Shown here one piece after another: positions 8,072-17,541 of a stretch of DNA of 64,000 nt; within the stretch, counting starts at the first letter, position 1, and every line of letters begins with the position of its first letter. The DNA lies in assembly GCA_965230065.1 (NCBI GenBank), contig OZ245942.1, forward strand, positions 2,170,001 through 2,234,000. The letters are read 5' to 3'. Below the pieces are notes generated by a model that ran no database searches, was not told the DNA's origin, and saw only the letters and a program-made list of their open reading frames with translations. This stretch comes from G965230065 sp965230065. GTDB lineage: Bacteria > Bacteroidota > Bacteroidia > Cytophagales > Cyclobacteriaceae. A program made the position numbers and the translations under genes.

Positions 8072-11000
8072 TTAGAAGCTCACATTTAAACCGATGGTGT
8101 AGGTCCTGGCCCTGGGTTCGCCAAAATCATCAATCCCCTGGCCAAATGCCCCACCGATTGTGTTTACCTCAGGATCGTACCCCTCGTAATCTGTGAATAG
8201 CAACAGGTTTTGCCCACTGGCATAAATCCTTAAATTCTGAAGTCCGATTTTTTCGATAAGAGACTTGTCAAAATTATAACCTAACATTAAGTTTTGTAAC
8301 CTCACAAACGACCCGTCTTGCAACCAACGGGTGTCAGGATATGAGTCATAATAAGTCTTCATGTAACGGAGCTCGGCAACCCTGGTATTTTGGTTATTAG
8401 GCGTCCAGGCATTAAGGATGGTTTTTGAGCTATTGGCTACACCGGAGCGGTCTTCCCTGTTGTGTGTGCCTGCATTCAAAACATCAATTCCCTCTACAAT
8501 GCGGAAGTCAAATGACAGGTCAAAATTCTTATACGTAAAGGTATTGAATATGCCCATGGTCCACTTCGGCAAACTGCGCCCGATGATGCTATTATCGTTT
8601 TCGTCTATTTTACCATCATTGTTCAAATCAGCGTACTTCAAATCGCCGGGCAGTCGGTTATAAACTTCTGCCTCATCGGCTTCGTCTGTATCCCAGGTGC
8701 CTAGGCGGGTAAGTCCCCAAAATGAACCTACTGGCTGACCTACCCTGAGTATCTGAACATCGCCGGTAGCATGCCTTGTTGGGAAAATATCTTCATCATT
8801 TGCTCCCAGCTTGATGATTTTATTGTTGTTGGCTGCAAAAGCAATGTTTGTTGTCCAGCTAAAATCCTTTTTCGTAATGTTGTAGGTGTTTAAAGCAATC
8901 TCAAACCCCTGGTTTCTGACTGAGCCAATATTTTGCATTACAGAATTTAGCCCTGATGTATAGGGAATAGGCGCATTCAGCAACAAATCATCCGTTACCT
9001 TATGATAATAGTCAAGGCTCATGTCTATACGCCCACTTAAAAAGGCTATATCCACTCCTATATCCCACTGGGTAGTGGTTTCCCATCTCAGGTCGGGGTT
9101 TCCAAAAGAACTCCTGAAAAGTGCAGAATAAAACTCGTTATTAAAGATTACATTGGATGAACCTAAATTTTGAGAATACGCATAATTGGCAATTTCCTGG
9201 TTACCTGTTTGACCAATACTTGTCCTGATTTTCAGGTTATCCAGGAAGGTACTTCCTTGCAAAAAGCCTTCTTCAGATACCCGCCAGGCAAAGGCAACCG
9301 AGGGAAAGAAGGCATATTTATTATTTTCCCCGAATTTGGAGGAGCCATCAAAGCGGCCAGTAGCTGTGAATAAATATTTGTCATACAAATTGTAATTAGC
9401 CCGGGCAAAATATGAGTTTAAAGCCCACTCCCAGTCACCTGAAGAGGATGGTTGTGTAACTGTTCCGGCACCCAGGTTATGCCATTGGTAGAAGTCATCA
9501 CTGAAGTTTCGGTGCTCGGCCCCCAGCAATTGCCCGGAACGCTGTTGCCAGCTCAACCCTACCATCAGGTTAAGGTTACTATTTGCGCTCAGTTGTTTGT
9601 GCCAGTTGAAGTAATTTTCATTTTGCCAATAGAATTGGTTTTCAGTGTTTATTTGGGCTATACCTCCATTTCTTTGTCCGCCAAACTGTATCAGATCCTT
9701 TCCTACATAATAATTGGTTTTTTGGTTTTTAATATCTGTTGCAAACGTAGATTTAAAGGTCAGGTCATCGGTAATTTTAAAATCCAGGTAAAAATCTGAG
9801 ATTATTTGTGTATTGGTAACTTCATTGACCATTTCCTCTAAATACCTGGCAGGGGTATCTTGCACAGCTCCGGGAAAGTCACGGTTGCTTCCCCAGGTGC
9901 CATCAGGGTATTTTACGGGAATCAGCGGAATTGCTTCCTGTGCCAGCCTCTTTAATTGATAATTGCCATAAAGGTCATTGCCCGTATTGTAATTTACCGA
10001 AATATTGAAACCAGCTTTTACCCAGCTTCTTAACTGTGTATCCATATTAAGCTGGGTCGAAAACCTGTCCAAATAATTATTTTCCATGAGCGCTTCCTGG
10101 TGCAGGTAGCCCAGGTAGGCACTGTAGGTTGTTTTTTCGTTGCCCCCCCTAAAGCTAATTTGATGGTTTTGAGAAACAGCATTCTGGAAAGTTTCCTCTA
10201 TCCAGTCTGTATCATAAATAGGATTGCCATTTTCATCAAATAATCTTGGTAAGTCAGCCGGTGAAGCCCTTTGAAATTTTCCCTGGCCATACCCCACAGG
10301 GTCGTATTTTTCAATATTGTCAAAGCCTGTGTTGTACACTTGCCACCATTCCCTGGCATTGAGTAACTCAAGGTTTTGTTTCTTTGCCATAACCCCAAAA
10401 GAGACGTAACCATCGTAAGATATTACTGCTTCTTCATTATTTGAACCCCGTTTGGTTGTAATCAGAATCACACCATTGGCACCCCGCGCCCCATAAATGG
10501 CGGTGGCTGAGGCATCTTTTAGTACCTCGAGTGAGGCTATGTTATTTGGGTTCAGCAGGTTGACATCCGCTACGCCAATTACCCCATCTATCACATAAAG
10601 TGGCTCATTAGAAGCGGTAATTGAGTTATTTCCACGAATGCGAATGCTCACTTTTCCATCGGGGCGCCCGGAATTGTTAAAAACCTCTACTCCTGGTAGT
10701 TTCCCGGATAGTGCCTGCCCTACGTTTACAGATGGCCTGTCTAGCAGCTTTTCTGCTTTTATTGTTGAAACGGCCCCTGTTAAATCGCTTTTCTTTAATG
10801 AGCCATAGCCAACCACCACGATTTCTTCCAGACTTTTCACATCTTCTTCTAAAGCGATATCAATGGTAGAACGGCCATTTACAGACACTTCCTGGGTCAA
10901 ATATCCTATAGAGGAAAAAACCAGGATATCATTCTCAGCGGGAACATTGATTCGATAATTTCCATTTACATCCGTTACGGTTCCTGTGCTGCTGTTTTTT

Positions 11001-11464
11001 ATTAAAATATTAACTCCGGGTATCCCCTCCCCATCTGTCTGGGAGGTGACCTTCCCCGACACATTAATTGCGGCCACTTCTTCAGTAACAGTAGCAGGCT
11101 GGCCTTTTTCCAACTTTTTAACATTGATGTTGGTATTTACCCGCTTAAAGCCAAGTTTGGTGTGTTTAGAAATATCAATCAGTATGGCATAAAGAGAGGT
11201 GTTCCGGTAATTCTTTTTCAATGTTATACTCCGGTCTATATCTCCGCTGTTGTACACAAAGTCAAAGTCGGTAAGCTGTTCAATTTTGTCAAACACACTG
11301 ATAAGGCCATCATTCTTCAGCTCCAGGTTAAGATGAATCTCCTTGGTGCTCAATACTTCTTGTGCACTACCCGGTGTGGTGGCCAGTAGTAAGTTGCAAA
11401 AGCTAGCTTGTAGTAGAATGGCATAAAATGAATACATGAGTATCCTGTTAAAGATCTTTTTCAT
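8072..11464 (-). CDS. SusC/RagA TonB-dependent receptor with STN signalling domain
   Basis: The 1130-residue protein has a signal peptide, then an STN domain (about residues 45-115, LELKNDGLISVFDKIEQLTDF) that contacts FecR, a carboxypeptidase-D-like plug extension (ISGxV-type region, about 135-215), the SusC TonB box region EEIVVVGYGS, the plug (GKLPGVEVFNNSGRPDGKVSIRIRGNNSI) and a C-terminal 22-strand barrel ending in LNVSF. It imports oligomers across the outer membrane with TonB energy. The STN domain fits the adjacent FecR and ECF sigma genes: substrate arrival should activate transcription of this locus. Confidence 0.95.
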   Translation of the reverse strand: MKKIFNRILMYSFYAILLQASFCNLLLATTPGSAQEVLSTKEIHLNLELKNDGLISVFDKIEQLTDFDFVYNSGDIDRSITLKKNYRNTSLYAILIDISKHTKLGFKRVNTNINVKKLEKGQPATVTEEVAAINVSGKVTSQTDGEGIPGVNILIKNSSTGTVTDVNGNYRINVPAENDILVFSSIGYLTQEVSVNGRSTIDIALEEDVKSLEEIVVVGYGSLKKSDLTGAVSTIKAEKLLDRPSVNVGQALSGKLPGVEVFNNSGRPDGKVSIRIRGNNSITASNEPLYVIDGVIGVADVNLLNPNNIASLEVLKDASATAIYGARGANGVILITTKRGSNNEEAVISYDGYVSFGVMAKKQNLELLNAREWWQVYNTGFDNIEKYDPVGYGQGKFQRASPADLPRLFDENGNPIYDTDWIEETFQNAVSQNHQISFRGGNEKTTYSAYLGYLHQEALMENNYLDRFSTQLNMDTQLRSWVKAGFNISVNYNTGNDLYGNYQLKRLAQEAIPLIPVKYPDGTWGSNRDFPGAVQDTPARYLEEMVNEVTNTQIISDFYLDFKITDDLTFKSTFATDIKNQKTNYYVGKDLIQFGGQRNGGIAQINTENQFYWQNENYFNWHKQLSANSNLNLMVGLSWQQRSGQLLGAEHRNFSDDFYQWHNLGAGTVTQPSSSGDWEWALNSYFARANYNLYDKYLFTATGRFDGSSKFGENNKYAFFPSVAFAWRVSEEGFLQGSTFLDNLKIRTSIGQTGNQEIANYAYSQNLGSSNVIFNNEFYSALFRSSFGNPDLRWETTTQWDIGVDIAFLSGRIDMSLDYYHKVTDDLLLNAPIPYTSGLNSVMQNIGSVRNQGFEIALNTYNITKKDFSWTTNIAFAANNNKIIKLGANDEDIFPTRHATGDVQILRVGQPVGSFWGLTRLGTWDTDEADEAEVYNRLPGDLKYADLNNDGKIDENDNSIIGRSLPKWTMGIFNTFTYKNFDLSFDFRIVEGIDVLNAGTHNREDRSGVANSSKTILNAWTPNNQNTRVAELRYMKTYYDSYPDTRWLQDGSFVRLQNLMLGYNFDKSLIEKIGLQNLRIYASGQNLLLFTDYEGYDPEVNTIGGAFGQGIDDFGEPRARTYTIGLNVSF

Positions 11465-11583
11465 ATCTTTAGGTTGTTTTAGTAATTGAATGATTATTAA
11501 AGCTTTTTTCTCCTTTCAAATCATTATTTGACATTTTGCCCTTTTGCCAATTGTATGATTTGCCGAGAGAAAATAAATGAATT

Positions 11584-11617
11584 AGCAGCCCTGCTTCCTG
11601 ATGGGGCTGCTTTTTTT
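11584..11617 (+). terminator. Hairpin with T run between fecR and susC
   Basis: An 8-bp stem (11584-11591 with 11604-11611) runs into seven T on the plus strand. Both flanking genes read on the minus strand, where the hairpin is preceded by A and followed by a weaker T-rich stretch, so its role in separating FecR from SusC is likely but the orientation is odd. Confidence 0.5.
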
Positions 11618-11653
11618 AACCTGTATCTGTATATTTCATAGCCTGAAGGGTTT

Positions 11654-12772
11654 TTATTGGTATTTGATTAAGACGTGCTCTTCTTTTATTTCAAAAACAA
11701 AATCCATGGTATAGCTGAGGGAGGTAAGTACGCTCTTCAGCGACTGATTATTAAACCTGGCGGTAACATCCCATGCTGTGGCACTTTCCCCTTCTACCTC
11801 TATTTGTACCCCATACCATCTTTCCAAAGTTTTTACTACCCTGGCTTCACCTACATTTTCCCAATGAATTATACCTTCTTTCCAGGCCAGTACTTTTTCG
11901 GCATCAAAAGGTTGTTTGTTGAAAATATCCTGTACTTTATCATAGCCTAATTGCTCTCCGGGAATGAGATAATACGCTTCCGCTTGCTGTTTTTCGGCTA
12001 TCTGATAATCTACTTTCACTTTACCCGTAGTCAACGATACCTGTATATGCCCGTCTGTTGGATAGGCCGCGATATTAAAACTGGTACCCAGGGCAGTGGT
12101 GGTAAGTTTATCACTGATTACCTGAAAAGGACGGAGGGAGTCTTTGGCTACTTCAAAGAAGGCTTCCCCCTCTAAATTAACTACCCGCCGGTCTGGATGG
12201 AAAGGTTTGGTAAAGCTAAGCTTGCTGCCTGCATTAAGGACAACCTGGGAGCCATCCGGCAAAAATACAGTCAGTTTTTGCCCTTTCGGGTTTTCTTTTA
12301 CTATCTGTTCGTATACTATTTTCGGTTGTGGTTTTTCATCCGTTGCCTGATGTTGTACTACATACAGCACGCTTAATACAAACAAGATACATGCGGCTAC
12401 TTTAAAAATCAGAGGTTTTAGCCTGTACTTTTTAGGCGAGGATGTATTAAGCTTTTGGCGTGAGGCGGCATAAGCATTGATGGGTATGGGTTTATTTTGC
12501 CCTGCCGGTTTCTTTTTAGTTTTTTCCCAATGATCAATTCCTTTTTCTATGGATTGGGAAAGGGAGAGTATTTCCTGTGCATTGAGTATATCTTCCTGCA
12601 CAGGTATTTGCCTGAGCAGTTCGATGGCCCGGGCTACTGTTTCGGCTTTCTCAGGATGTTCATCCAACCAGTTGTTCCAGAACAGGCAAGTGTCTTTGTC
12701 AGGATCAAGCACCCACTTCCTGAATGATTTATCCAGTACAAAATCTTCTACACTGTATTGTTGGTAGTTCAT
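11654..12772 (-). CDS. FecR family anti-sigma factor / signal transducer
   Basis: The 372 residues have the standard FecR layout: an N-terminal cytoplasmic anti-sigma domain (FRKWVLDPDKDTCLFWNNWLDEHPE), one membrane segment near residues 128-145 (IFKVAACILFVLSVLYVV), the periplasmic FecR domain (LPDGSQVVLNAGSKLSF ... LEGEAFFEVAKD) and the C-terminal DUF4974 domain. It senses loaded SusC through the STN domain and controls the ECF sigma factor encoded 187 bp upstream. Order sigma-FecR-SusC-SusD on one strand is the classic trans-envelope regulated nutrient locus. Confidence 0.95.
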   Translation of the reverse strand: MNYQQYSVEDFVLDKSFRKWVLDPDKDTCLFWNNWLDEHPEKAETVARAIELLRQIPVQEDILNAQEILSLSQSIEKGIDHWEKTKKKPAGQNKPIPINAYAASRQKLNTSSPKKYRLKPLIFKVAACILFVLSVLYVVQHQATDEKPQPKIVYEQIVKENPKGQKLTVFLPDGSQVVLNAGSKLSFTKPFHPDRRVVNLEGEAFFEVAKDSLRPFQVISDKLTTTALGTSFNIAAYPTDGHIQVSLTTGKVKVDYQIAEKQQAEAYYLIPGEQLGYDKVQDIFNKQPFDAEKVLAWKEGIIHWENVGEARVVKTLERWYGVQIEVEGESATAWDVTARFNNQSLKSVLTSLSYTMDFVFEIKEEHVLIKYQ

Positions 12773-12959
12773 TGAGTGGCTTCTTTATTAACAAGAGCCA
12801 GCAACCCGGAAAAGTTATCCAATATTTTTACAAAAAAAATTCACTTTTTCCCATTTTCTTTAAAATTTGCTTTGTGTGACTGATTATTAAAGAAAATTCT
12901 GTAACGGGAATCATGTGAAAAATCAAAAATTTGAGGATAAACAGAGGGGAAGAAATGGG

Positions 12960-13577
12960 TTATTTCAGCAGAAAATATCCCAAAAATGCCACGATCAGGC
13001 AGCTCAGTTCTTTGCGAAGTACGGCCAGGGCTTTCCAGGCCAGCGTATACACTGAGCGCAGACTGATGCTCATGATACCCGCCACTTCTTCGTAAGAAAA
13101 TTTTTCGTAAAACAAGAGATTGATTACCTCCCGCTGGCGTTTGGTCAAAGCCATAAAGGCTTTCTGTAATTTTTTTGAGTTTTCTGTTTGGGTTTGGCGC
13201 TCTATTATTTTAGCCTCAAAGGGCAATACCATCAAAGTATTACCAAACTCGCTTTCCATGTCATACGCTGTGTATCTGTTGCGCTCCATTGCTTTAACAA
13301 TCTTATTCCTCAACGAGCGGAACAAATAATACTTTACATCCTTTATCCGGGATAAATTGTCTTTATATTTCCACAAATCTATAAATAGATCCTGAATATG
13401 ATCTGTTACAACCGCCTTATTAGGAATGATCTTGTAGCCATAATTGTACAAAGCATTTAAATGTCTGCTGTATAGCAGTTGAAATGCCACCCGGTCGCCT
13501 TGCCTGAACCTTTCCCACAAGTCTGCATCAAGTGTAGATTCGTCATGTTGACTTAAACTTACGGGTTGGTAACTCAT
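12960..13577 (-). CDS. ECF RNA polymerase sigma factor
   Basis: The 205-residue protein has sigma region 2 (FQLLYSRHLNALYNYGYKI, DLFIDLWKYKDNL) and region 4 with helix-turn-helix (LTKRQREVINLLFYEKFSYEEVAGIMSISLRSVYTLAWKAL), as in the Bacteroidota FecI-like group. A hydrophobic C-terminal tail (LIVAFLGYFLLK) is seen in many of these sigma factors. It is expected to direct transcription of the downstream FecR/SusCD genes and to be controlled by the adjacent FecR. Confidence 0.95.
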   Translation of the reverse strand: MSYQPVSLSQHDESTLDADLWERFRQGDRVAFQLLYSRHLNALYNYGYKIIPNKAVVTDHIQDLFIDLWKYKDNLSRIKDVKYYLFRSLRNKIVKAMERNRYTAYDMESEFGNTLMVLPFEAKIIERQTQTENSKKLQKAFMALTKRQREVINLLFYEKFSYEEVAGIMSISLRSVYTLAWKALAVLRKELSCLIVAFLGYFLLK

Positions 13578-13716
13578 GGGTAGTGATAGATAATGCAGCT
13601 AAATAAATCATTTTTTTAAAATATATCACCTACTACCTGTATAATTTTATGTTTTCTTCAATTGACACTATTATTTATCAATGATTTTATACGTTTAATA
13701 AAATACTACCCATCTA

Positions 13717-15918
13717 TTAATCTTCAGGCAGTGGCATCAATTCAACTTTTCTGACAAACATTTCAGCCCCTTCAGACTGAATCTGGATACGTCCTTTTGC
13801 AGGTTTCACATGGGTGGCATGGTTTACCAGGGTCCCATTGAGGTATATGAATACCTCTTCTCCATCAGCAATGCATTCCATCCGGTTCCATTCTCCAACT
13901 GGGTTTTCAATATCATTTTCGCTCCGAAATCCTTTCACATCCTTCCAATTGGGGTCACGGCCGTACCAATTGATACGGCCTCCGTGTATTGTAACCGGTT
14001 GGCCTCCAGGCTGAAAAATGTGTGAGCTTCCCTGCTTTTCCGGTGCTACGGGAGCTGTTAGGGCAAATTGTTCACTTTTATCTCCCACTACCAGAAAGTC
14101 ACCCGTACCCCCTTCAATGATTTGGCATTCTATGGAGTGCATCCAAGTACCCGAATAGGCGCCATCTTTCCCTGTAGAATGTAAGAGCACGCCATTATCC
14201 CGTGCTTTGTCTGCCCTGGGTTCATAAGTTTGACGGCCCCATTTGAACTCAACCACCAGCTTGTAATTTTCATACTCCTGCTCAGTCGTAATACACCCCC
14301 ACTCTTCCCCGGAAATTCGGAGCAGACCATCATTTACGGTAAAGACTTTCTTTGGATCATGATCACGCCCCCGGTCTTTAAGAAAAGTGTACCAACCTTC
14401 AAGATTTTTCCCATTGAATAACGGAATGGCTTCAGACTGCCCTTGATAAGATGTTTTTTGGGAAATATTGAGTTTGTCCAACAAATCAAATAAAGTTTCG
14501 GTAATTTTTGGGGCGGCATCTACTTCCAGGTAGCTCGAGCGGGCACGCCAGGTTTCATAACCTCCCAGCGTATGCTGCTCAGGGGTAGGCAGGTAACCAT
14601 TGTATCCATTGGCCAGGGAAATGGTAAAAGTTGGTTGAAAAGGGCTTTGTTTTTTGATATCCAGTCCGATCTCTACAAATACTTCACAGGGAATGGCCGT
14701 AATGGCTAAATCACTCAGCCGGAAAGTTTGCAAAATCACAGATACTTCCTCCGGATAATCATTAAGCAATACCGTTTCCCGTGCATAGATTTCCTCCCGG
14801 GTTTTCATCACCGGACCTTCGGCCTGGGCCATGATTTTTTTTGCCCGCTCAACTTCTTCTGCATCGGGCAGACGCACCCCCAGTGAAATTTCCTCTTGCT
14901 CCGTATCCAGTGAAATCCAGTCCTGATATTGTATGTTTTGTACCACCTTGTAGGCTTCGGCAGCTACCGTATTCGCCACAACCTGCATTTGATGGTAGGG
15001 AAGAGACTTGACATCTTGCTTTTCTCCAGCCCAATGAATGTTATTGATATCGCCGCTGGTGCCGTTAGACATGATCGCTACAAAGGGTGAGTTTTGGTAA
15101 TCGGCACCGAGCATTTGTTGCATGCGGTTGGCAAACATTCCGAAATAATCGGCAGACACTTCGCCAGGGCCGGTTCCGCCCACATAATGCAGGGAATAGT
15201 TTGCCAGCAGCGCAATGGGCTGGCCATCTGCCGATTGAATGGAAATAACCGAAACTTCGGGATCGATAGGTCCGGCAGGCTCGAGCAAATTGGGGTTGCC
15301 TACACCGGGATTCATTTTCACCTTGTCCTCACCACCAAAAGGGTTGGGCATGGGGGTGCCTGGTTTCATTTTCCAACGGCGGTTAAAAACCTGAGTAGGC
15401 TCCTCGCCAACGCCCCAACCAATGCGGGCCGGGGCCAGGTGATTATTGGCACGGATTACCGCATCCGCAATGCGTTCACTCAAAAACACCAGATAATCTT
15501 CATCGGGATCGCTCTGAAACACCGAACAAGCCGTGCCTGCCGAATGCGTGTGCGTGGCCGACATCAACATATTTTCTACCGGAATACCTGTTTGCTCGTG
15601 TGCCCGAAGTTTGGCTTTGTCCAGTGTTTCCCTGTAAACCATACAAAGGTCTGAAACCACAATGGCCAGGCGGGTTTGCCCGTCATCAAGTACGATGCTG
15701 CGTGCATGCGTTTCATCATGGATTTCCCGAATCATCACATCCTGCATATTCCCATTGATGGAGGTGCCAATTTTAGGCGTGATGTTGCTGATAGAAGCAC
15801 CTGCCCGGAAAACTTGTGATGCTCTTGTATCAGATGCGGTTTGGGCATACAAAGCCAGGCATGCAGTGAACAAAAAAGTCAGGAAAAAGAGAGAAATCTG
15901 AAAGGAGCGTTTCTTCAT
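13717..15918 (-). CDS. Neutral-ceramidase-like hydrolase fused to DUF1080 domain
   Basis: After a signal peptide, residues about 35-490 match the neutral/alkaline non-lysosomal ceramidase N-terminal family: FRAGASISNITPKIG, MLMSATHTHSAGTAC with probable metal-binding His, and NGYNGYLPTPEQHTLGGYETW. Residues about 495-730 form a DUF1080 (3-keto-disaccharide hydrolase/laminin-G-like) domain with PLFNGKNLEGWY and GEWNRMECIADGEEVFIYLNG. True ceramidases cleave the amide of ceramide; many bacterial relatives are uncharacterised, so the substrate is open. The gene follows a paralogue without the DUF1080 part and precedes the ECF sigma gene. The fusion joins a hydrolase to a probable carbohydrate-active or binding module. 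Confidence 0.85.
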   Translation of the reverse strand: MKKRSFQISLFFLTFLFTACLALYAQTASDTRASQVFRAGASISNITPKIGTSINGNMQDVMIREIHDETHARSIVLDDGQTRLAIVVSDLCMVYRETLDKAKLRAHEQTGIPVENMLMSATHTHSAGTACSVFQSDPDEDYLVFLSERIADAVIRANNHLAPARIGWGVGEEPTQVFNRRWKMKPGTPMPNPFGGEDKVKMNPGVGNPNLLEPAGPIDPEVSVISIQSADGQPIALLANYSLHYVGGTGPGEVSADYFGMFANRMQQMLGADYQNSPFVAIMSNGTSGDINNIHWAGEKQDVKSLPYHQMQVVANTVAAEAYKVVQNIQYQDWISLDTEQEEISLGVRLPDAEEVERAKKIMAQAEGPVMKTREEIYARETVLLNDYPEEVSVILQTFRLSDLAITAIPCEVFVEIGLDIKKQSPFQPTFTISLANGYNGYLPTPEQHTLGGYETWRARSSYLEVDAAPKITETLFDLLDKLNISQKTSYQGQSEAIPLFNGKNLEGWYTFLKDRGRDHDPKKVFTVNDGLLRISGEEWGCITTEQEYENYKLVVEFKWGRQTYEPRADKARDNGVLLHSTGKDGAYSGTWMHSIECQIIEGGTGDFLVVGDKSEQFALTAPVAPEKQGSSHIFQPGGQPVTIHGGRINWYGRDPNWKDVKGFRSENDIENPVGEWNRMECIADGEEVFIYLNGTLVNHATHVKPAKGRIQIQSEGAEMFVRKVELMPLPED

Positions 15919-15986
15919 GGAAAATTGGATATAAGGCTTGAAAGTACAATTTATTTGAGTTTTAGGGTTGATTTACATCATACTAC

Positions 15987-17489
15987 TCATTTACCTTTAG
16001 GAACAATATTCAGTATATTTTTGAACAAAGACATTAGCTCTGAAACAATTTTCGTAGACGCCTCAACTTCAACCCTGTTGGTTCCAAGCCAGGTTTCGTA
16101 TCCGCCTAACTTATGTTGTTCAGGAGTTGGTAAGTAGCCGTAACTCCCATTCGCCAGTTCAATGGTAAATGACTGCTTAAAGGGACTTCTTTTCTTAATT
16201 TCCAGTCCTGTTTCGGCGAAGGTTTCAAACGGGATTGCTGCAATACCCAGGTCTCCAATGCGGAAAGTCTGTAGTATGATTTCAATTTCATCGGGCCACT
16301 CCGTTGTTAGCTGTTCAATGCGCCCGGCATAAGTTTGCTCCAAAGGATGGAAAAGAGGCTGGTGTGAGGCTGATTGAGCACGCACTTTTTCCATGTTTGC
16401 TGAAACCTCCGGGCTTGGCTTGCGGATTTCAAGCATTAAATTTGACTGGGCAGTCCCTAGTAAAACCCAGTCTTTGAACTCCAGGGTTTTGTATACCCGC
16501 AATATTTCCTCGGCCACATCATGGGCAACGATGGTCATCTTTTCATAAGGTGCCATTTTTTCCTTAGGTCCGCGAAAGTTGATATTGTTAATATCCCCCG
16601 ATGTTCCGTTAGACATGATACCGACAAAAGGTGGTTCCTGCCTGTCGGCCCCCAACAACTCCTGCATCCGGTCGCCAAATATGGCAAAATAGTCTGCCGA
16701 AATATGCCCTTTGGGCACGCCGCCTACATAGTGCAATGAGTAATTCCCAAGCAAAGCAATAGGACGCCCCTCTTTAGATTGTAGTGCAATGAAAGCCACC
16801 TCAGGATCGATAGGGCCGGCAGGTTCCACCAATTCAGGGTTTTCAACGCCCGGGTTCATTTTTACTTTGTCCATGGTACCCAAGGGGCTCATCACCGGGT
16901 TTTTCATGTACCATCGCCGGTTAAACACATGCTGTGGGACTTCACCAGAGCCCCAGGCAATTTGGGCCGGTTCCAAATTCCCGATGGCTACACGCACACC
17001 ATCTGCTATGCGTCTTGCAACAAAAGCCTGATAATCGTCTAAAGGATTTTCACCCTGCCAACCTCTTCTTTTTTGTCCTTTCCCTGAGGCGCTTGTTCCG
17101 GAATGTGTGTGTGTGGCAGCCATCATCATATTTTCTTTCGCCAATCCGGTTTCTTCATAAACCAAACGCTTTGCCTCATCAAATACCTCCCGTTTAATAG
17201 CTACGTTGTCTACAATGACAAAAGCCAAACGCGTATTTCCATCATCCAGTACCAGCGTTTTTGCGTGCAATTGATCGTGGATGTAGGTGGCTGGAGGAGA
17301 ATCCCAGTTTCCAACAATGGGTTCACCCAATTGGGGCGTGATATTGCTCATGGAGGCTCCTGCCTGAAAAACTTTGCCTTCCTTTGGATCAGAAACGGTT
17401 TGGGCAAATAATTCAGTGCTGGTAAAGAATAAAATCGCCATGAGAGAGAATAAATATCCGGGGTAATTTGGTGTCCTTATGTTTTTCAT
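15987..17489 (-). CDS. Neutral-ceramidase-like hydrolase
   Basis: This 500-residue exported protein is a paralogue of the N-terminal part of the next gene. Shared features are FQAGASMSNITPQLGEPIVGN after the leader, MMMAATHTHSGTSASG with the probable metal ligands, SLHYVGGVPKGHISADYF, MSNGTSGDINNINF and NGSYGYLPTPEQHKLGGYETW. It lacks the DUF1080 domain. The two paralogues sit head to tail 68 bp apart. The ceramidase activity is a family inference and has not been shown for such short bacterial members, which lack the C-terminal immunoglobulin-like domain of the characterised enzymes. Confidence 0.85.
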   Translation of the reverse strand: MKNIRTPNYPGYLFSLMAILFFTSTELFAQTVSDPKEGKVFQAGASMSNITPQLGEPIVGNWDSPPATYIHDQLHAKTLVLDDGNTRLAFVIVDNVAIKREVFDEAKRLVYEETGLAKENMMMAATHTHSGTSASGKGQKRRGWQGENPLDDYQAFVARRIADGVRVAIGNLEPAQIAWGSGEVPQHVFNRRWYMKNPVMSPLGTMDKVKMNPGVENPELVEPAGPIDPEVAFIALQSKEGRPIALLGNYSLHYVGGVPKGHISADYFAIFGDRMQELLGADRQEPPFVGIMSNGTSGDINNINFRGPKEKMAPYEKMTIVAHDVAEEILRVYKTLEFKDWVLLGTAQSNLMLEIRKPSPEVSANMEKVRAQSASHQPLFHPLEQTYAGRIEQLTTEWPDEIEIILQTFRIGDLGIAAIPFETFAETGLEIKKRSPFKQSFTIELANGSYGYLPTPEQHKLGGYETWLGTNRVEVEASTKIVSELMSLFKNILNIVPKGK

Positions 17490-17541
17490 GGTGGAAGGTA
17501 GTTATTTTTTGAGAAAGAAAATTTTATCAAATCCTGTAAAC

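Noticed and set aside
11584..11617. Riboswitch or attenuator before SusC
   Set aside because: Only one simple hairpin is visible and its T run faces the plus strand, so no specific regulatory RNA can be supported.
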